DNA of 64,000 nucleotides from Streptomyces sp. R302 (GCF_012927245.1 NZ_JABBGE010000017.1:1-64000); one strand, 5' to 3'. Numbered from the stretch's first letter, positions 14,490 through 23,778 are shown. Notes: a model not told the origin generated them from the letters alone. Translations and numbers: made by a program.

Positions 14490-16196
14490 ATGCCGAGCAT
14501 CGTCGCGCCTCAGCGCGTCCGCACGCCCCGGAAACCCACCGGCCTGCCCAACCCGCCGATCATCCTGCTCACCGGTCCCGAGACGACCGGCAAGCGGTAC
14601 GCGGCCGCCGAGGGCTCGGGCTCCGAGCTCATCGGGACGACGTACTGGATCCAGGTCGGCGGCACGTCGGGAATCGCTGACTACTACGGCACCGTCCCCG
14701 GCGCCCGGTATGAGATCGTCCCGCACGACGGGTCGTTCGAGGACATCCTCGACGCAATACGCTTCGCGGTCACCCAGCCGCCCGCGGAGGACGGTCGACG
14801 GAACATGGTGGTCATCGACGACGTCTCCAACGTCTGGGACCTCCTGAGCGACGAGGTGGCCCTCGTCAGCCGCAGCCGGGCCGAACGTCGCGCGAGAGCC
14901 AGCGGGGCACCCGCCGCACGCCCCGACGACCCGTACGTCGACGAGGAGCGCGACCTGTGGGTGACCGCGAAGGAGCGCTGGGGATCGATGCTCCACCTCC
15001 TGCGCAAGCATACCGGCCCGTCCCTCCTGATCGCGCGGCAGGAAATCGTCACCGTCTACGACCACGACAAGCCGACCCCCTACACCACCCGGAAGATCCG
15101 GGCGGAGAAGGGCATCCGAGCCGCCGTCGACGCCGTAGTCGAGTTCCACGGAGTCGGAGAGTCGTACATCACCGCCCTGCACGTGACGTCGCCTCACGGA
15201 GCCCTCCGCCCCGGCTGGGACAGATTCGAGGGGGTGGACCGCCTGCTGCGGCGCATCGGTTACCCGAACACCGCAGAGACGCGGACGGCCACCGAGTCCC
15301 GCCCGGAGGCGTATCTCGAGGCGTACGTCCGACGCACGTACGAGCAGAACCGGCGGGAGGCTCCCGCTCAGCGTGTCCGGCACGGGCGGGGCCCGGACGG
15401 CCCTCACATCGTGACGATGGTGCATGAGGCCATGAACGACCCGAAGGACCCGGCCACCCGGCTGCAGGCGATCCGGGAGGAGTGGGGGAACCAGTACCTG
15501 CGGGAGGTCCCCACCGAGACGAAACTCTGGGGACCGATGAACGCCGCCGACCTGATCACCAAGGCTCTCGGGCATGTCTCCCCGCAGGATGAGGGGAACG
15601 GCTCTAGTGGCACGGGCGACCAGGACGGCACGCCGGCGAAGGAGTCCTCCGCTGGTCCCACCCCGCCTGAAGCCGCGGTGTTGACGGCGACGAAGCTGGA
15701 ACAGCGCGTGCAGGAGACCACGCAGCCGGGGCCGCCTGAGCGCGGTGTGGCAGAGGGCGGGACCCCTCCCGACCCTGAGCCCGCGTCCGAGGACAGTGCG
15801 CCTCCGCCGCCGGACCCGCAGGCCGAAGAGCCGCCGCCGAGCGAGGCCCCGGAGGAGATCAGCGCAGCCGAAGAACCACAGGACCGTCCCGTCCAGCGTC
15901 GCCGTCCCGCTAGCCGGCCACGCGGGGAAGCCACCGCTCTCAGGGCGCTGAGGGGCGAGGCGGAGGTTCAGGCCCGGCTGCGGATGATGACGGTGGGTGA
16001 ACACCTGGGGCCCATCGCCGCGGAGGGCGATCCGGACGTCCTGGTGCTCAAGAACTTCCTCGTCTCCCATCGCGCCCCGCTCATCGAGCAGCTCACGCGC
16101 GATGGCGAGCACGAGCTCGCCGAGTTCTACGGGAGCGTCGGGGAGATCAGTCTCGAGATCACGAAGCGGTTCGAGTCCTACTTCAACCGCGGGTGA
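14490..16196 (+). CDS. RecA-fold P-loop ATPase, Sak4-like recombination protein (tentative)
   Basis: Residues 20-240 are a nucleotide-binding domain: Walker A PIILLTGPETTGKRYAAAE, Walker B RRNMVVIDDVSNVWDLLSD, later LLIARQEIVTVYDH and AVVEFHGVGESYITALHV. The order and the GPxxxGKR P-loop recall Sak4-type phage single-strand annealing ATPases and related phage NTP-binding proteins. Residues 380-470 are a low-complexity Pro/Glu linker, then a C-terminal helical domain (about 480-568: RLRMMTVGEHLGPIAAEGDP, ITKRFESYFNRG) that may bind partners. Cooperation with the phage SSB would fit. A generic AAA ATPase is the alternative. It closes the early block. Confidence 0.7.
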   Translation: MPSIVAPQRVRTPRKPTGLPNPPIILLTGPETTGKRYAAAEGSGSELIGTTYWIQVGGTSGIADYYGTVPGARYEIVPHDGSFEDILDAIRFAVTQPPAEDGRRNMVVIDDVSNVWDLLSDEVALVSRSRAERRARASGAPAARPDDPYVDEERDLWVTAKERWGSMLHLLRKHTGPSLLIARQEIVTVYDHDKPTPYTTRKIRAEKGIRAAVDAVVEFHGVGESYITALHVTSPHGALRPGWDRFEGVDRLLRRIGYPNTAETRTATESRPEAYLEAYVRRTYEQNRREAPAQRVRHGRGPDGPHIVTMVHEAMNDPKDPATRLQAIREEWGNQYLREVPTETKLWGPMNAADLITKALGHVSPQDEGNGSSGTGDQDGTPAKESSAGPTPPEAAVLTATKLEQRVQETTQPGPPERGVAEGGTPPDPEPASEDSAPPPPDPQAEEPPPSEAPEEISAAEEPQDRPVQRRRPASRPRGEATALRALRGEAEVQARLRMMTVGEHLGPIAAEGDPDVLVLKNFLVSHRAPLIEQLTRDGEHELAEFYGSVGEISLEITKRFESYFNRG

Positions 16197-16746
16197 GGTA
16201 GGCGCGCCGCCAGGCTTGCGACGGGGCGCGGCGCGCCACCGCGCAGTGGCGCGCGGCGCGCGTGGCTCTGGCGCGCGCGTCGACCGATGGGGGTGGGGGC
16301 CGCGCGCGCTGGGCGCCAACTTGGGCGCGCGCCGGCCCGCCGAGAAGGCGCACCGGCACGCGCGGCGAGGCGCTCCGGCCTCGCTCGGGCGCGTGCCGTA
16401 CCCGGCCCTTGAAGATTGCCGGCGCGCGCCGCAGGACACCGGCCCTCTGACAGTGGGCGCGTCCCATCCGGGGCGCGCGCCCCACTGCCGACGACGGGCG
16501 CGCGCCTTCACCTCTCACCGTAAGCACACACAGGGCTCTGACCAGCAAATATTGCTGCTCCTGGCTCCGAGTCGAGCTTGCTTCTGGCGCGTGCCCACGG
16601 CGCGCTGGGTGTCACCAGCGGGCGCATGGCTTGATGGCGCACCGGGGCGGCGCGCGCGACCCAAGGCGCGCGTCACGGCGTGCGGGAACGACAGAGGGCG
16701 CGCCCTGAGGCGCGCCCTGGTGGAGTGGTCGTGCGTGAAGTGCGCG
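16197..16746. other. Non-coding 550-bp stretch packed with GCGCG clusters
   Basis: No frame here has protein-like composition. About twenty GCGCG clusters occur, many as GGCGCGCG, giving imperfect palindromes throughout. The same bias continues into the end of the gene that stops at 16747. It separates the early block from the late block. Confidence 0.6.
16696..16717. terminator. GC hairpin after the 273-aa gene
   Basis: GGGCGCGCC-CTGA-GGCGCGCCC, a perfect 9-bp stem with a 4-base loop, about 30 bases beyond the minus-strand stop at 16747. Confidence 0.5.
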
Positions 16747-17568
16747 CTACCGCACGGCCGGCCGCGCCGCGCGACGAACGGCGCGCTGGTCCTGGCGCGC
16801 TTGCTCCTTGTCGGCGCGCGCCTGGGCGCGGACCTCGCGCAGAAGCGTGAGCAGCTCTTCGGGGTGTTCCTTCCCGAGAAGCTTCAACGCCTGGAGCCGG
16901 TGGTTCGGCTCGCTGGGCATCAGGCCCTTGCGCGCCTCGGCGTACTGGACGCCGTAGCGGAGGAACTTCATCTCGATCCGTACTCGCTGGCGGAAATTCT
17001 CGAGCCTGGCGTCACGGGCGGTGCGGCTCTCACCGGGGGCCGGTTCGGCGAGGAATTGTGCGGGCTCCTCAAGCATCAGGCGGCAGACTTTGTCGGCCCT
17101 GGCGGCTACTTTGTGTGACCGGAAGGCGAGGGCCTCGACACGGGGAGAAGTGGGCTTCGGGACGGGCTCGCCGAGGATGAAGCCGGTGAACCGGTCGATG
17201 AAGGCGTCGTCGCGGAGCGCGGCCAGGGCCTTCGCGTGCTCGTGTGCCAGGTCGTCGACGATGTCCTGGAAGGGCGGCATCGCGGCCTTGATCTTCTCGC
17301 GCCATGGGGCGATGCGGGCCTGCTGCTCCCGCTTGCTCTCGTCGTCGCGCTTGGGGTTGAAGAACTTCGCGCGCTGTGCCGCGAGCTCGAGGGCGTCGAG
17401 GACGCGAGGGGCGAGCCGGGGCGAGGTGAGCGCGGCATGCTGTACGTCTCGCGGGATGCGCCGGCCGGTGCCGCCGGTGACGTAGCCGACCACCTGCTCC
17501 ATGAGCTTGTCGTCGGCGAGCCCGGAGAGTCGTCGGATCTCTGCCTTCACCTGTTCCGCATCGGCCAT
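16747..17568 (-). CDS. Hypothetical helical protein, 273 aa
   Basis: ATG start MADAEQVKAEIRRLSGLADD. Nearly all-helical and charged, with no membrane segment. Recognisable blocks are LMEQVVGYVTGGTGRRIPRD, FNPKRDDESKREQQARIAPW, IEMKFLRYGVQYAEARKGLM, and a basic C-terminal tail of Arg/Ala/Gln repeats (about 235-273) that looks disordered or nucleic-acid binding. The tail coincides with the GCGC-rich DNA. Located between early and late blocks. No family recognised; an RNA- or DNA-binding role is a guess from the charge pattern. Confidence 0.65.
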   Translation of the reverse strand: MADAEQVKAEIRRLSGLADDKLMEQVVGYVTGGTGRRIPRDVQHAALTSPRLAPRVLDALELAAQRAKFFNPKRDDESKREQQARIAPWREKIKAAMPPFQDIVDDLAHEHAKALAALRDDAFIDRFTGFILGEPVPKPTSPRVEALAFRSHKVAARADKVCRLMLEEPAQFLAEPAPGESRTARDARLENFRQRVRIEMKFLRYGVQYAEARKGLMPSEPNHRLQALKLLGKEHPEELLTLLREVRAQARADKEQARQDQRAVRRAARPAVR

Positions 17569-17927
17569 GTGCTTGTGCTCCTCCGCTTCGGGCGGGCCCG
17601 TGCTCGCGGGCGTTCAGGGGGTGCGGGTGAAACAAGGTGAGGTGGCCGTACGGCCGCGAGCACGTGTGCCGGATCGTCGCAGGAGCAGGTGCTCCCCGGC
17701 CCCGAGTGCTCTGCACGCACCCGGTTGGTCGACCCCATGTGGTCCGGACCCCGCCTTGGTGAGGAACACCTGCCCCGTCGACACGGACCTCGAGAGGCCG
17801 TGGACACGGAGGGGGCGTCTTGAACCCGGGGTTCGAGCCGAAGTCTCAAACGCGTCTCGCGGTGGCTGTACGGCCACCTCGCTGACGATGGTACCCGGCG
17901 GCCGGCGCCGCTCAGGCGCCGTAGGTT
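17569..17927. other. Intergenic gap upstream of the 273-aa gene
   Basis: About 360 bases with no supported gene. It holds a hairpin close to the holin stop (17903-17921), a GGTGGC...GCCACC hairpin near 17867, and a GGGTTCGAGCC string near 17838 that is not part of a tRNA. Confidence 0.4.
17903..17921. terminator. Hairpin after the holin-like gene
   Basis: CGGCGCC-GCTCA-GGCGCCG, a perfect 7-bp stem six bases beyond the minus-strand stop at 17928. It probably ends the rightmost late transcripts. Confidence 0.5.
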
Positions 17928-18251
17928 CTATCCGGCCTGCTGGGGCGCCTTCGGGGAGGTGATCGTCTCGATCGCCGGGGCGACCCTGGTCGGCTTCCAG
18001 ATGAGGCTGTAGGCGGCCTGGGCGGCAACGACGACGGACAGGACGGTGACGGTGGTCAGCTTCCCGTTCTGGAACTGGGCCCAGCCGCCTTCGGACGCGA
18101 CGGTGACGAGGCCGGTGAGGACCGAGAAGGCGACCGCGACGGCCTTCTTGCGGCTGGCCGACCAGGTGCGGCGCTGGATCACCGCGGTGATCAGCGGGAG
18201 CAGAGCACCGACCTGGGCGCCGGCGGTGATGGAGTTGAGCGTGGCAGACAT
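17928..18251 (-). CDS. Probable holin (multi-pass small membrane protein)
   Basis: Would form the membrane lesions that let the endolysin reach the wall. ATG at 18251 (MSATLNSITAGAQVGALLPL) is chosen because AGGG lies upstream; an ATG 15 bases earlier is possible. Hydrophobic segments occur at about 8-27, 37-56 (KKAVAVAFSVLTGLVTVASE) and 68-88 (LTTVTVLSVVVAAQAAYSLI), three spans in 107 residues, with a charged tail: a class I-like holin layout. It is far from the endolysin (11 kb), but both have the same late promoter type and the promoter-to-start distance is identical. Confidence 0.72.
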   Translation of the reverse strand: MSATLNSITAGAQVGALLPLITAVIQRRTWSASRKKAVAVAFSVLTGLVTVASEGGWAQFQNGKLTTVTVLSVVVAAQAAYSLIWKPTRVAPAIETITSPKAPQQAG

Positions 18252-18286
18252 GGGGTTGCCCTTCATGCGGTGGATACGTGACGGGC

Positions 18287-18318
18287 GGACTGTGCGGGGG
18301 GCCGGAGGCTTGTGTCGC
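18287..18318 (-). promoter_or_regulatory. Dispersed late promoter motif, copy 2 (holin)
   Basis: Minus strand: GCGACACAAG, 15 bases, ACAGTCC. The second box ends 36 bases before the start codon, the same distance as for the endolysin. Confidence 0.7.
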
Positions 18319-18326
18319 GCGGTGCC

Positions 18327-18734
18327 TCACCCGGCGGTGTCGTCGAGGTCCTCGGCGATCTCGGCGGGCGGGGGCGGGGCCGGGCTCTCGTAGAGCTTGA
18401 CGACCAGAGCGCGGAGCTGGTGGATGTACTCGACCGCGGCGGCCTTCCAGCGGCGCCACTGCCGCTGTTCCTCCTCCAGGCGCTCGACGCGGTTCTCGAG
18501 CGTGGTGACCCTCTCGAGGGTCTTGGCGTTGGTCTCGCGCTGCTGCTCGAGGAGTTGAGTGAAGCCGGTCGTCACTGCCTCGACCGACGCGACAAGGGAA
18601 GCGGAGTTCGCCAGTCGCTCGTCGGTGTCGTTCTTCCTCTTGCTCTGGCGGTGCACCATCCAGCCGCCGCCCAGCACGCCGATCAAACCGAACAGAGGGG
18701 TGAGGACAGGCGCCAAAGAGATGAGCCACTCCAT
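18327..18734 (-). CDS. Single-span membrane protein with coiled coil (second holin or spanin-like candidate)
   Basis: ATG at 18734 follows GGAGGAG by seven bases; a TTG 18 bases earlier is the alternative. One hydrophobic segment at about 4-25 (LISLAPVLTPLFGLIGVLGG) is followed by a basic KRKNDTDER stretch and a long coiled coil (about 45-105, with VTTLENRVERLEEEQRQWRR), ending in a Pro-rich acidic tail. Such DUF-type proteins often sit beside holins in actinophages, and the pair may act together. No spanin family is recognised. Confidence 0.7.
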   Translation of the reverse strand: MEWLISLAPVLTPLFGLIGVLGGGWMVHRQSKRKNDTDERLANSASLVASVEAVTTGFTQLLEQQRETNAKTLERVTTLENRVERLEEEQRQWRRWKAAAVEYIHQLRALVVKLYESPAPPPPAEIAEDLDDTAG

Positions 18735-18813
18735 GAGCGCCTCCTCCGTCAACGATCGTCAGTAGGGATGCGCGGGAGCCGGGGATGTGAGTCCCGCGGC
18801 TCCTCGCATCGCC

Positions 18814-18844
18814 GTACGGTGCACGACCGGCTTGCTTGTGTCCC
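18814..18844 (-). promoter_or_regulatory. Dispersed late promoter motif, copy 3
   Basis: Minus strand: GGGACACAAG, 14 bases, ACCGTAC. It lies between the 120-aa gene and the coiled-coil membrane protein, 80 bases before the latter. Confidence 0.6.
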
Positions 18845-18856
18845 GGCGTGGGCTGG

Positions 18857-19219
18857 CTACGTTCCCGAGGGCTGGTCGACGACGCCGGCGATGAGGTTCC
18901 AGGTGCGGCGGACGGCGTCGAGGAGCTGGTCGTCGGTGACGGCGGCCTGGGAGCTGTCGGGATGGCCGTCGATGCGGCCGTCGGCGGCGGCCGCGGAGAT
19001 GAGGGGGTCGGTGGCGAGGGCGGGGGCGTAGCCGGGGCCGGTGAGGTCGGAGGGGTTGAGGACGCTGCGGGCGAGCGCGGAGCGAAGGGGGTAGCCGTGG
19101 GTGGCGGGGGCTTCGGTCAGGACCTCGCGGGCGACGCGGGCGAACGCGGCGCGGACGCGGTCGGCGAAGGCGGGGCTGCACATGAGGGCGTGCTCGTCGA
19201 CAAGGGCGGAGGTGGGCAT
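18857..19219 (-). CDS. Hypothetical small phage protein, 120 aa
   Basis: ATG preceded by GGAAGG. The sequence starts MPTSALVDEHALMCSPAFAD and is mainly helical (VRAAFARVAREVLTEAP, LISAAAADGRIDG, DDQLLDAVRRTWNLIAGVVD). Short proteins of this character commonly follow tail-fibre genes in Streptomyces siphoviruses. No motif points to an enzyme. It begins 14 bases after the tail-fibre stop and shares that transcript. Confidence 0.65.
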   Translation of the reverse strand: MPTSALVDEHALMCSPAFADRVRAAFARVAREVLTEAPATHGYPLRSALARSVLNPSDLTGPGYAPALATDPLISAAAADGRIDGHPDSSQAAVTDDQLLDAVRRTWNLIAGVVDQPSGT

Positions 19220-19233
19220 CAGGGCCTTCCGGG

Positions 19234-22200
19234 CTATTTGGTGTAGGTGACGCGGAGCTGGGGCGGGTAGGTCTGGCCGACGCCTCGGGCGCGGCCGTAG
19301 TAGGTCTGGGTGGTGCTGTTCGGGTCGAGCGCGACTCCGCGCCAGGACGTAGAATCAAAAACGGATGTGATATCAACCCATTTGCCCTGGTTACGGGACC
19401 AGGGGATGGTGATGAACTCGGAGTCGCAGGAGAAGGTGCTCGGCCGGGAGGCGTGCTTGTGCGCCTTGATGACCGCGGTCCCGCCGGAGTTGTAGTACCA
19501 GTGCTCGTAGTACAGGTAGAGCTCGACCTTCCTGATGACGGCGCCGGAGAGGTCGCTGGTGAGCGCCGCCGGGAAACCGATCAAGGCGGCCTGCATGCCG
19601 TTGGTGGAGCTGTAGTAGCCCTGGATGCACTGGTTGCCGTAGTACGAGTTGTACGAGCTGCGGTTGGCGTAGGAGCCGGACCAGGAGGCGGCGTAGGTCT
19701 TGGTGTAGTTCTTCTTCGTCGGGGTGGCGGTGCCGCCGCCGGTGTTGTAGACGCCGGTCTCCGGGACGTACGGGCCGATGTCCTCGATGTAGAAGATGCC
19801 CGGGTAGGGGCCGGCGCCGAAGAGCCGTACGGTCTGGCCCGCCGGTCCGTCGCGCACCCAGAAGGAGATCAGGAGACGGTGGAGGCCTGCGCCGAAGGCG
19901 GCTCCGGACCGGATGGTCTCCAGGCGGATCCGGTCCCATCTGCCGGTGGGGCAGGGGCGGATGACCGACTGGATCTGAGTGGAGTTGATGGAGGGGGTCG
20001 AGGCTCCGCCGTCGCGCAGGGCGACCACGATCTCACCTCCGGCCTCCGAGGGGTCGGCGTAGCAGTCGAAGACGACCCGGTACATGCGGCTGGAGTCGGC
20101 CTCGAAGGCGAGCTCGACGTAGCCGTACTCCGTGCTGGCGGCAGTCACCGCGGTGGCCATGTAGTCGACGGCGACGAGGCCGCGTCCGTACTGGTTGAGG
20201 ATCCGCGACAGCGGGTCGCCGGCGATCTCCAGGGTTCCGGCGACGGAGAGGTTGCTGAAGCCGGCGTCGCCGTTTTGGTCGATGGTGGAGACGGGGCGTC
20301 CGGCGTTGGAGAGGGTCAGGTAGTTGGGGCGGCCGGTCATGAGGGCCACGGCTTCGTCGCCAGCGTCGTCGAAGAGCTGAAGTCCCTGCGGGGAGAGCTC
20401 GGCGCGAGCCCCGGCGGCGGAGGAGGCCAGGACGATCCGGCAGGAGACGTTGTCAAAGGTCACGGTGCCCACGGTGGAAGCCGCGGTGGCGCAGAAGACG
20501 CGGACCTGCGTGGTGCCGGCCGGGGCGGCGGCATCCGGTACCCCGGAGAGCTGCTGCCACGATCCGCGTACGGGGCTGCTGGTGGAGATGGTGCTGTGGC
20601 CCACGATGGCGCCGTCGGCGTCCAGCCACCGCGCGAAGAGGACGACGCGGGAACCGGACCAGTTCGCCGACAGCAGGTAGTCGGCGGACAGCCACACCTT
20701 CTGGCCGGGCTGAGCGGGGGCGGTGGTCAGGGCCAGGTTGCGGTCGACGGCCGTGGCGCTGGTCGCGTCGACCTGGAGCGCCTTGGGGGTGTCGTTGCCG
20801 GGCGAGACGATCGACCAGTACGGAGAGGCCTCGGCGCGCTGCACGCTGGTGGCGCCCTCGAAGCTGGGGTCGGCGATGAGGTTGCCGTCGGTGCCGATGG
20901 AGAGCCGGTCGGCACTGAGCGCTCCGGCCTTGACGTGGGTGGCGTCGATGATGCCGGCGGCGATCTTCGTGGCCGTCACCGCGTTCACGGCGAGCTTGTC
21001 CGTGGTGACCGCGAGGGCGTCGATCTTCTCGGCGGTCACGGCGAGCGCGGCGATCTTCTCCGCGGTGACCGCGAGGGCGGTCAGCTTCTCGGTGGTCACC
21101 GCTCCGGCGGCCAGGGCGACGGTGTTGACGGCGCCGGCCTTGATCTCGCGGGCGGTGACGGCGTCGGCCGAGATCTTCCCGGCGGCGACCGCGTCGGTGG
21201 CGAGCGCGGCGGTGGTGACCGAGCCGACGACCAGGTTCGTGGAGTCGACGACGCCGGTCTTGAGGACCTCGATCGTGACAGCGTCGACGTCCATGACGCC
21301 GCTGCCGCCCGTCGTTCCGCTGGCGAAGTTCAAGAACAGCAGGGGGGAGATGAAGCGCGTGTCCGCGTGCATCACGCCCGGGGCGCGGGGGTCGGTGGCG
21401 GTGCCGCCGGTGCCGGAGGCGCCGGGCGCGGCGCGGCCGCGGAGGTAGCCGGTGTAGACCCTCCAGCCGGAACTGGGCGGCTGGACAGCGTTGGACGCGG
21501 CCACGTAGTGGCCGGAGGCGTAGAGGTTGGCGCCGTTGCGGTTAACCAGGGTGATGCCGTCCGCCGCGATCCCGAGCGCCCCGATGTACAGGGTGTCGGT
21601 GCCGCTCGCCGAGCCGGTGAGGGTGCGCACGCGTACGGAGATCCGGTACAGGACATCAGGATCGTAGGGGACCTGGACGGTGCCGCGGACGACGGTGTAG
21701 CCGGTGGCCCTCGCCAGCGTCCGCCCAGTGGGCGCGTCCGTGGCCGGCAGGTGCTCCCAAGAGGCCCCGGCCGCCTGGTTCAGGACTTGCCACGCCTTCG
21801 GGTCGCCCATCGCGTCGACGTACCGCTGGGTGACGCCGTCGGCGAGCGCGCCGCCGAGGGCGTTCATCGTGACCGCCCCTGCGGCGAGGGCGGCGTCGGT
21901 GACGGCGCCGAGCGCGATCTTCGCGGAGGTGACGGCGTCCTTGGCGAGCTTGACCTCGCCGATGATGCCGTCGAGGAGGTCCTGGCCGACGGCCTGCCGT
22001 GGGGTGCCCGGGACGGCGGCCGACGGCGGGCCGGTCGCCTGACCGGTGTTCTGCCCGACGAGCCGGACCCAGCGCGGGGCGTAGCCCTCCAGGGCGATGG
22101 TGGTGCTGCCGCCGGCCTGCGCGGTGATCGCGGCCACCTGCGTGGCGAGGCTCGGTACGAAGTCGGCGGCCGTACCGACGTGGACCTGGACGAGCGCGAA

Positions 22201-22521
22201 GTCGGAGGGGGTGTCGTACGCGTCCGCCCAGGTGCCGTCCCAGCCGACGACGAGACCGGCGAGGACCGGCTCGACGACCGGGGCCGTCGGGGTCGGCGGC
22301 GGGGCGGGGTTCACCGGCACCAGGGCGACGCCGCCGTCCGGCTGGACGCCCACGCTGCCCTTGAGCTCGCCGGTCTCGTCATAGATATCCATCGCGCCGC
22401 CCTCGATGGACGTGTGCGACGCCTGCGTGCTGCGTTCCAGCGCCTGGACGCGCCGGGTCAGGTCGTGGAGGGTGCGTGCGAAGTCCGCCGCGCCCGTGCT
22501 GCCCTCAAGGATCTTGACCAT
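19234..22521 (-). CDS. Tail fibre / receptor-binding protein with heptad-like repeats and DNRLRE-type C-terminus
   Basis: Adsorbs to the host surface. Residues 1-60 include a coiled coil (FARTLHDLTRRVQALERSTQ). Residues about 175-225 and 430-520 contain runs of short repeats of the type AGAVTTEKLTALAVTAEKIA, a trimeric fibre shaft pattern. Carbohydrate-binding-like beta domains follow (about 250-420 and 530-690), and the last 130 residues (start YTKTYAASWSGSYANRSSYN, end YGRARGVGQTYPPQLRVTYT) match the DNRLRE beta-sandwich pattern. ATG at 22521 lies 7 bases after the second promoter box, suggesting a leaderless mRNA. At 1095 residues it is the second-largest tail protein here. Confidence 0.88.
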   Translation of the reverse strand: MVKILEGSTGAADFARTLHDLTRRVQALERSTQASHTSIEGGAMDIYDETGELKGSVGVQPDGGVALVPVNPAPPPTPTAPVVEPVLAGLVVGWDGTWADAYDTPSDFALVQVHVGTAADFVPSLATQVAAITAQAGGSTTIALEGYAPRWVRLVGQNTGQATGPPSAAVPGTPRQAVGQDLLDGIIGEVKLAKDAVTSAKIALGAVTDAALAAGAVTMNALGGALADGVTQRYVDAMGDPKAWQVLNQAAGASWEHLPATDAPTGRTLARATGYTVVRGTVQVPYDPDVLYRISVRVRTLTGSASGTDTLYIGALGIAADGITLVNRNGANLYASGHYVAASNAVQPPSSGWRVYTGYLRGRAAPGASGTGGTATDPRAPGVMHADTRFISPLLFLNFASGTTGGSGVMDVDAVTIEVLKTGVVDSTNLVVGSVTTAALATDAVAAGKISADAVTAREIKAGAVNTVALAAGAVTTEKLTALAVTAEKIAALAVTAEKIDALAVTTDKLAVNAVTATKIAAGIIDATHVKAGALSADRLSIGTDGNLIADPSFEGATSVQRAEASPYWSIVSPGNDTPKALQVDATSATAVDRNLALTTAPAQPGQKVWLSADYLLSANWSGSRVVLFARWLDADGAIVGHSTISTSSPVRGSWQQLSGVPDAAAPAGTTQVRVFCATAASTVGTVTFDNVSCRIVLASSAAGARAELSPQGLQLFDDAGDEAVALMTGRPNYLTLSNAGRPVSTIDQNGDAGFSNLSVAGTLEIAGDPLSRILNQYGRGLVAVDYMATAVTAASTEYGYVELAFEADSSRMYRVVFDCYADPSEAGGEIVVALRDGGASTPSINSTQIQSVIRPCPTGRWDRIRLETIRSGAAFGAGLHRLLISFWVRDGPAGQTVRLFGAGPYPGIFYIEDIGPYVPETGVYNTGGGTATPTKKNYTKTYAASWSGSYANRSSYNSYYGNQCIQGYYSSTNGMQAALIGFPAALTSDLSGAVIRKVELYLYYEHWYYNSGGTAVIKAHKHASRPSTFSCDSEFITIPWSRNQGKWVDITSVFDSTSWRGVALDPNSTTQTYYGRARGVGQTYPPQLRVTYTK

Positions 22522-22527
22522 GGGCGG

Positions 22528-22558
22528 GCATGGTCCGGGCGGCCGGCCCTAGTGTCGC
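22528..22558 (-). promoter_or_regulatory. Dispersed late promoter motif, copy 4 (tail fibre, leaderless geometry)
   Basis: Minus strand: GCGACACTAG, 14 bases, ACCATGC. The ATG at 22521 begins 7 bases beyond the second box, where transcription would start. Confidence 0.65.
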
Positions 22559-22578
22559 GTCCTGGGCGGGGCGGCGAG

Positions 22579-23778
22579 CTAGTAGACGAAGCTGTCCGAG
22601 CGGCGCAGGTCGAGGGTGATGATGCCGTCGGCGGAGACCTCGTCGGCGACGATTCGGTGCCAGACGTCGATGCTCCCCACCCACGGCACCTGGACCTGGA
22701 CGCGGATGTCGTCGCCGAGCTGCCAGCTACCGAAGCGCGCGTTGGGGTGGTCGATGACCTGGATCCGGGGGATCTGGATGGCCTTCGTCCGCCCGGCGAG
22801 CTCGGCGCGGCCGCGCTTGGACAAGGCGGTGGACGAGGCGAGGGTCTTGTCGGTGACGGTCACCACCCGTCGCAGCCGCCCGTCGTAGGCGGCGACCTGC
22901 GCGCGCGCCATCTTGCGGCCCTCGCCCTTGCCCAGGACCACGGCCTCGTTGGCGTACTCGTCGCCCATGCCCTCCGGTTTGGCGATCGCGATGATGTTCT
23001 CCGCGTCGGCGAAGCGCAGGTCGGTGCGACGCCGGCCGAGCCGCGGCTTCCCCAGACGCAGCCGGTGCGAGATCGTGTTGCCGGTGGCCTTGGCCCAGAA
23101 ATGCTCTTCGCGCCAGTCGAAGGGCGTGAGACGGGTGAGCGTGTCGATGACCTGCCCGCAGTCGGGGTTGTCCCACCAGGCGAGCTCCCACGGGTCCGAG
23201 CCGTCCCGGGCCCCGAGGAGCTCGCCGAGGTTGTGGGCGTCGACGATCAGTCCGATGTCGCCGTAGGGGCGGGACTTGATGTGAGCCCAGACGTTGCGGA
23301 CCGCGGCGTACACGTCCTGGCGGGGGCCGCCGTAGGGCTTCGGAGGCTTGGGCATGCGCTGCTTGCCCTTCTTCCCGTCCACCCACCCGTCATGATTCTT
23401 ATCCTTTCCGGCATAGGGGTCCTTCGGGGTGATGAGCTGGCCGGAGACCATGTAGCTCTCGTACGGAATGCCGTGCGCGTACGCGGTGAACCCGGCGCAG
23501 CGGATCGTCGCCTTCTGGTCCTCGTACGAGGTGTGGGTGACGATCCCGCCCCACCGGATCGCCCCGTTGATCTCCAGGTACAGCTTCGTCCCCCACTCCT
23601 GGATGATCGGCTTGCCGTCGGAGCCGATCATGCGCTGGTACTCGGGCTCGATCGTGCCCATCATCGAACCGGGCCCGGACAGCTCCCGCCGGGGGTTCGA
23701 CGTCAGGGACAGCGGCACGTCCCAGTCGAGGATCGTGCCGCCCAGGGCCCGCTGGGCGATGAATCGCCACCTCTCCAT
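22579..23778 (-). CDS. Minor tail / tail-tip protein (Gp37-like, probable baseplate hub)
   Basis: ATG one base after the previous stop, start MERWRFIAQRALGGTILDWD. N-terminal beta domain (about 1-110) with LPLSLTSNPRRELSGPG and KLYLEINGAIRWGGIVTH, the start of many siphovirus tail-hub proteins; then WxxxIxxxxYGDIGLIVDAH (about 180) and SFDW-type TPFDWREEHFWAKATGN, resembling the ReqiPepy6 Gp37-like family. The C-terminal third is beta-rich (GSWQLGDDIRVQVQVPWVG, IVADEVSADGIITLDLRR). Position after the distal tail proteins supports a hub or tip role. Confidence 0.78.
   Translation of the reverse strand: MERWRFIAQRALGGTILDWDVPLSLTSNPRRELSGPGSMMGTIEPEYQRMIGSDGKPIIQEWGTKLYLEINGAIRWGGIVTHTSYEDQKATIRCAGFTAYAHGIPYESYMVSGQLITPKDPYAGKDKNHDGWVDGKKGKQRMPKPPKPYGGPRQDVYAAVRNVWAHIKSRPYGDIGLIVDAHNLGELLGARDGSDPWELAWWDNPDCGQVIDTLTRLTPFDWREEHFWAKATGNTISHRLRLGKPRLGRRRTDLRFADAENIIAIAKPEGMGDEYANEAVVLGKGEGRKMARAQVAAYDGRLRRVVTVTDKTLASSTALSKRGRAELAGRTKAIQIPRIQVIDHPNARFGSWQLGDDIRVQVQVPWVGSIDVWHRIVADEVSADGIITLDLRRSDSFVY

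Noticed and set aside
12774..16511. 1245-codon minus-strand open frame
   Set aside because: Antisense to the DUF2637 and Sak4-like genes, which have clear motifs on the plus strand.
17820..17850. GGGTTCGAGCC string resembling a tRNA T-loop
   Set aside because: Neither strand gives a matching T-stem, anticodon arm or acceptor stem around it.
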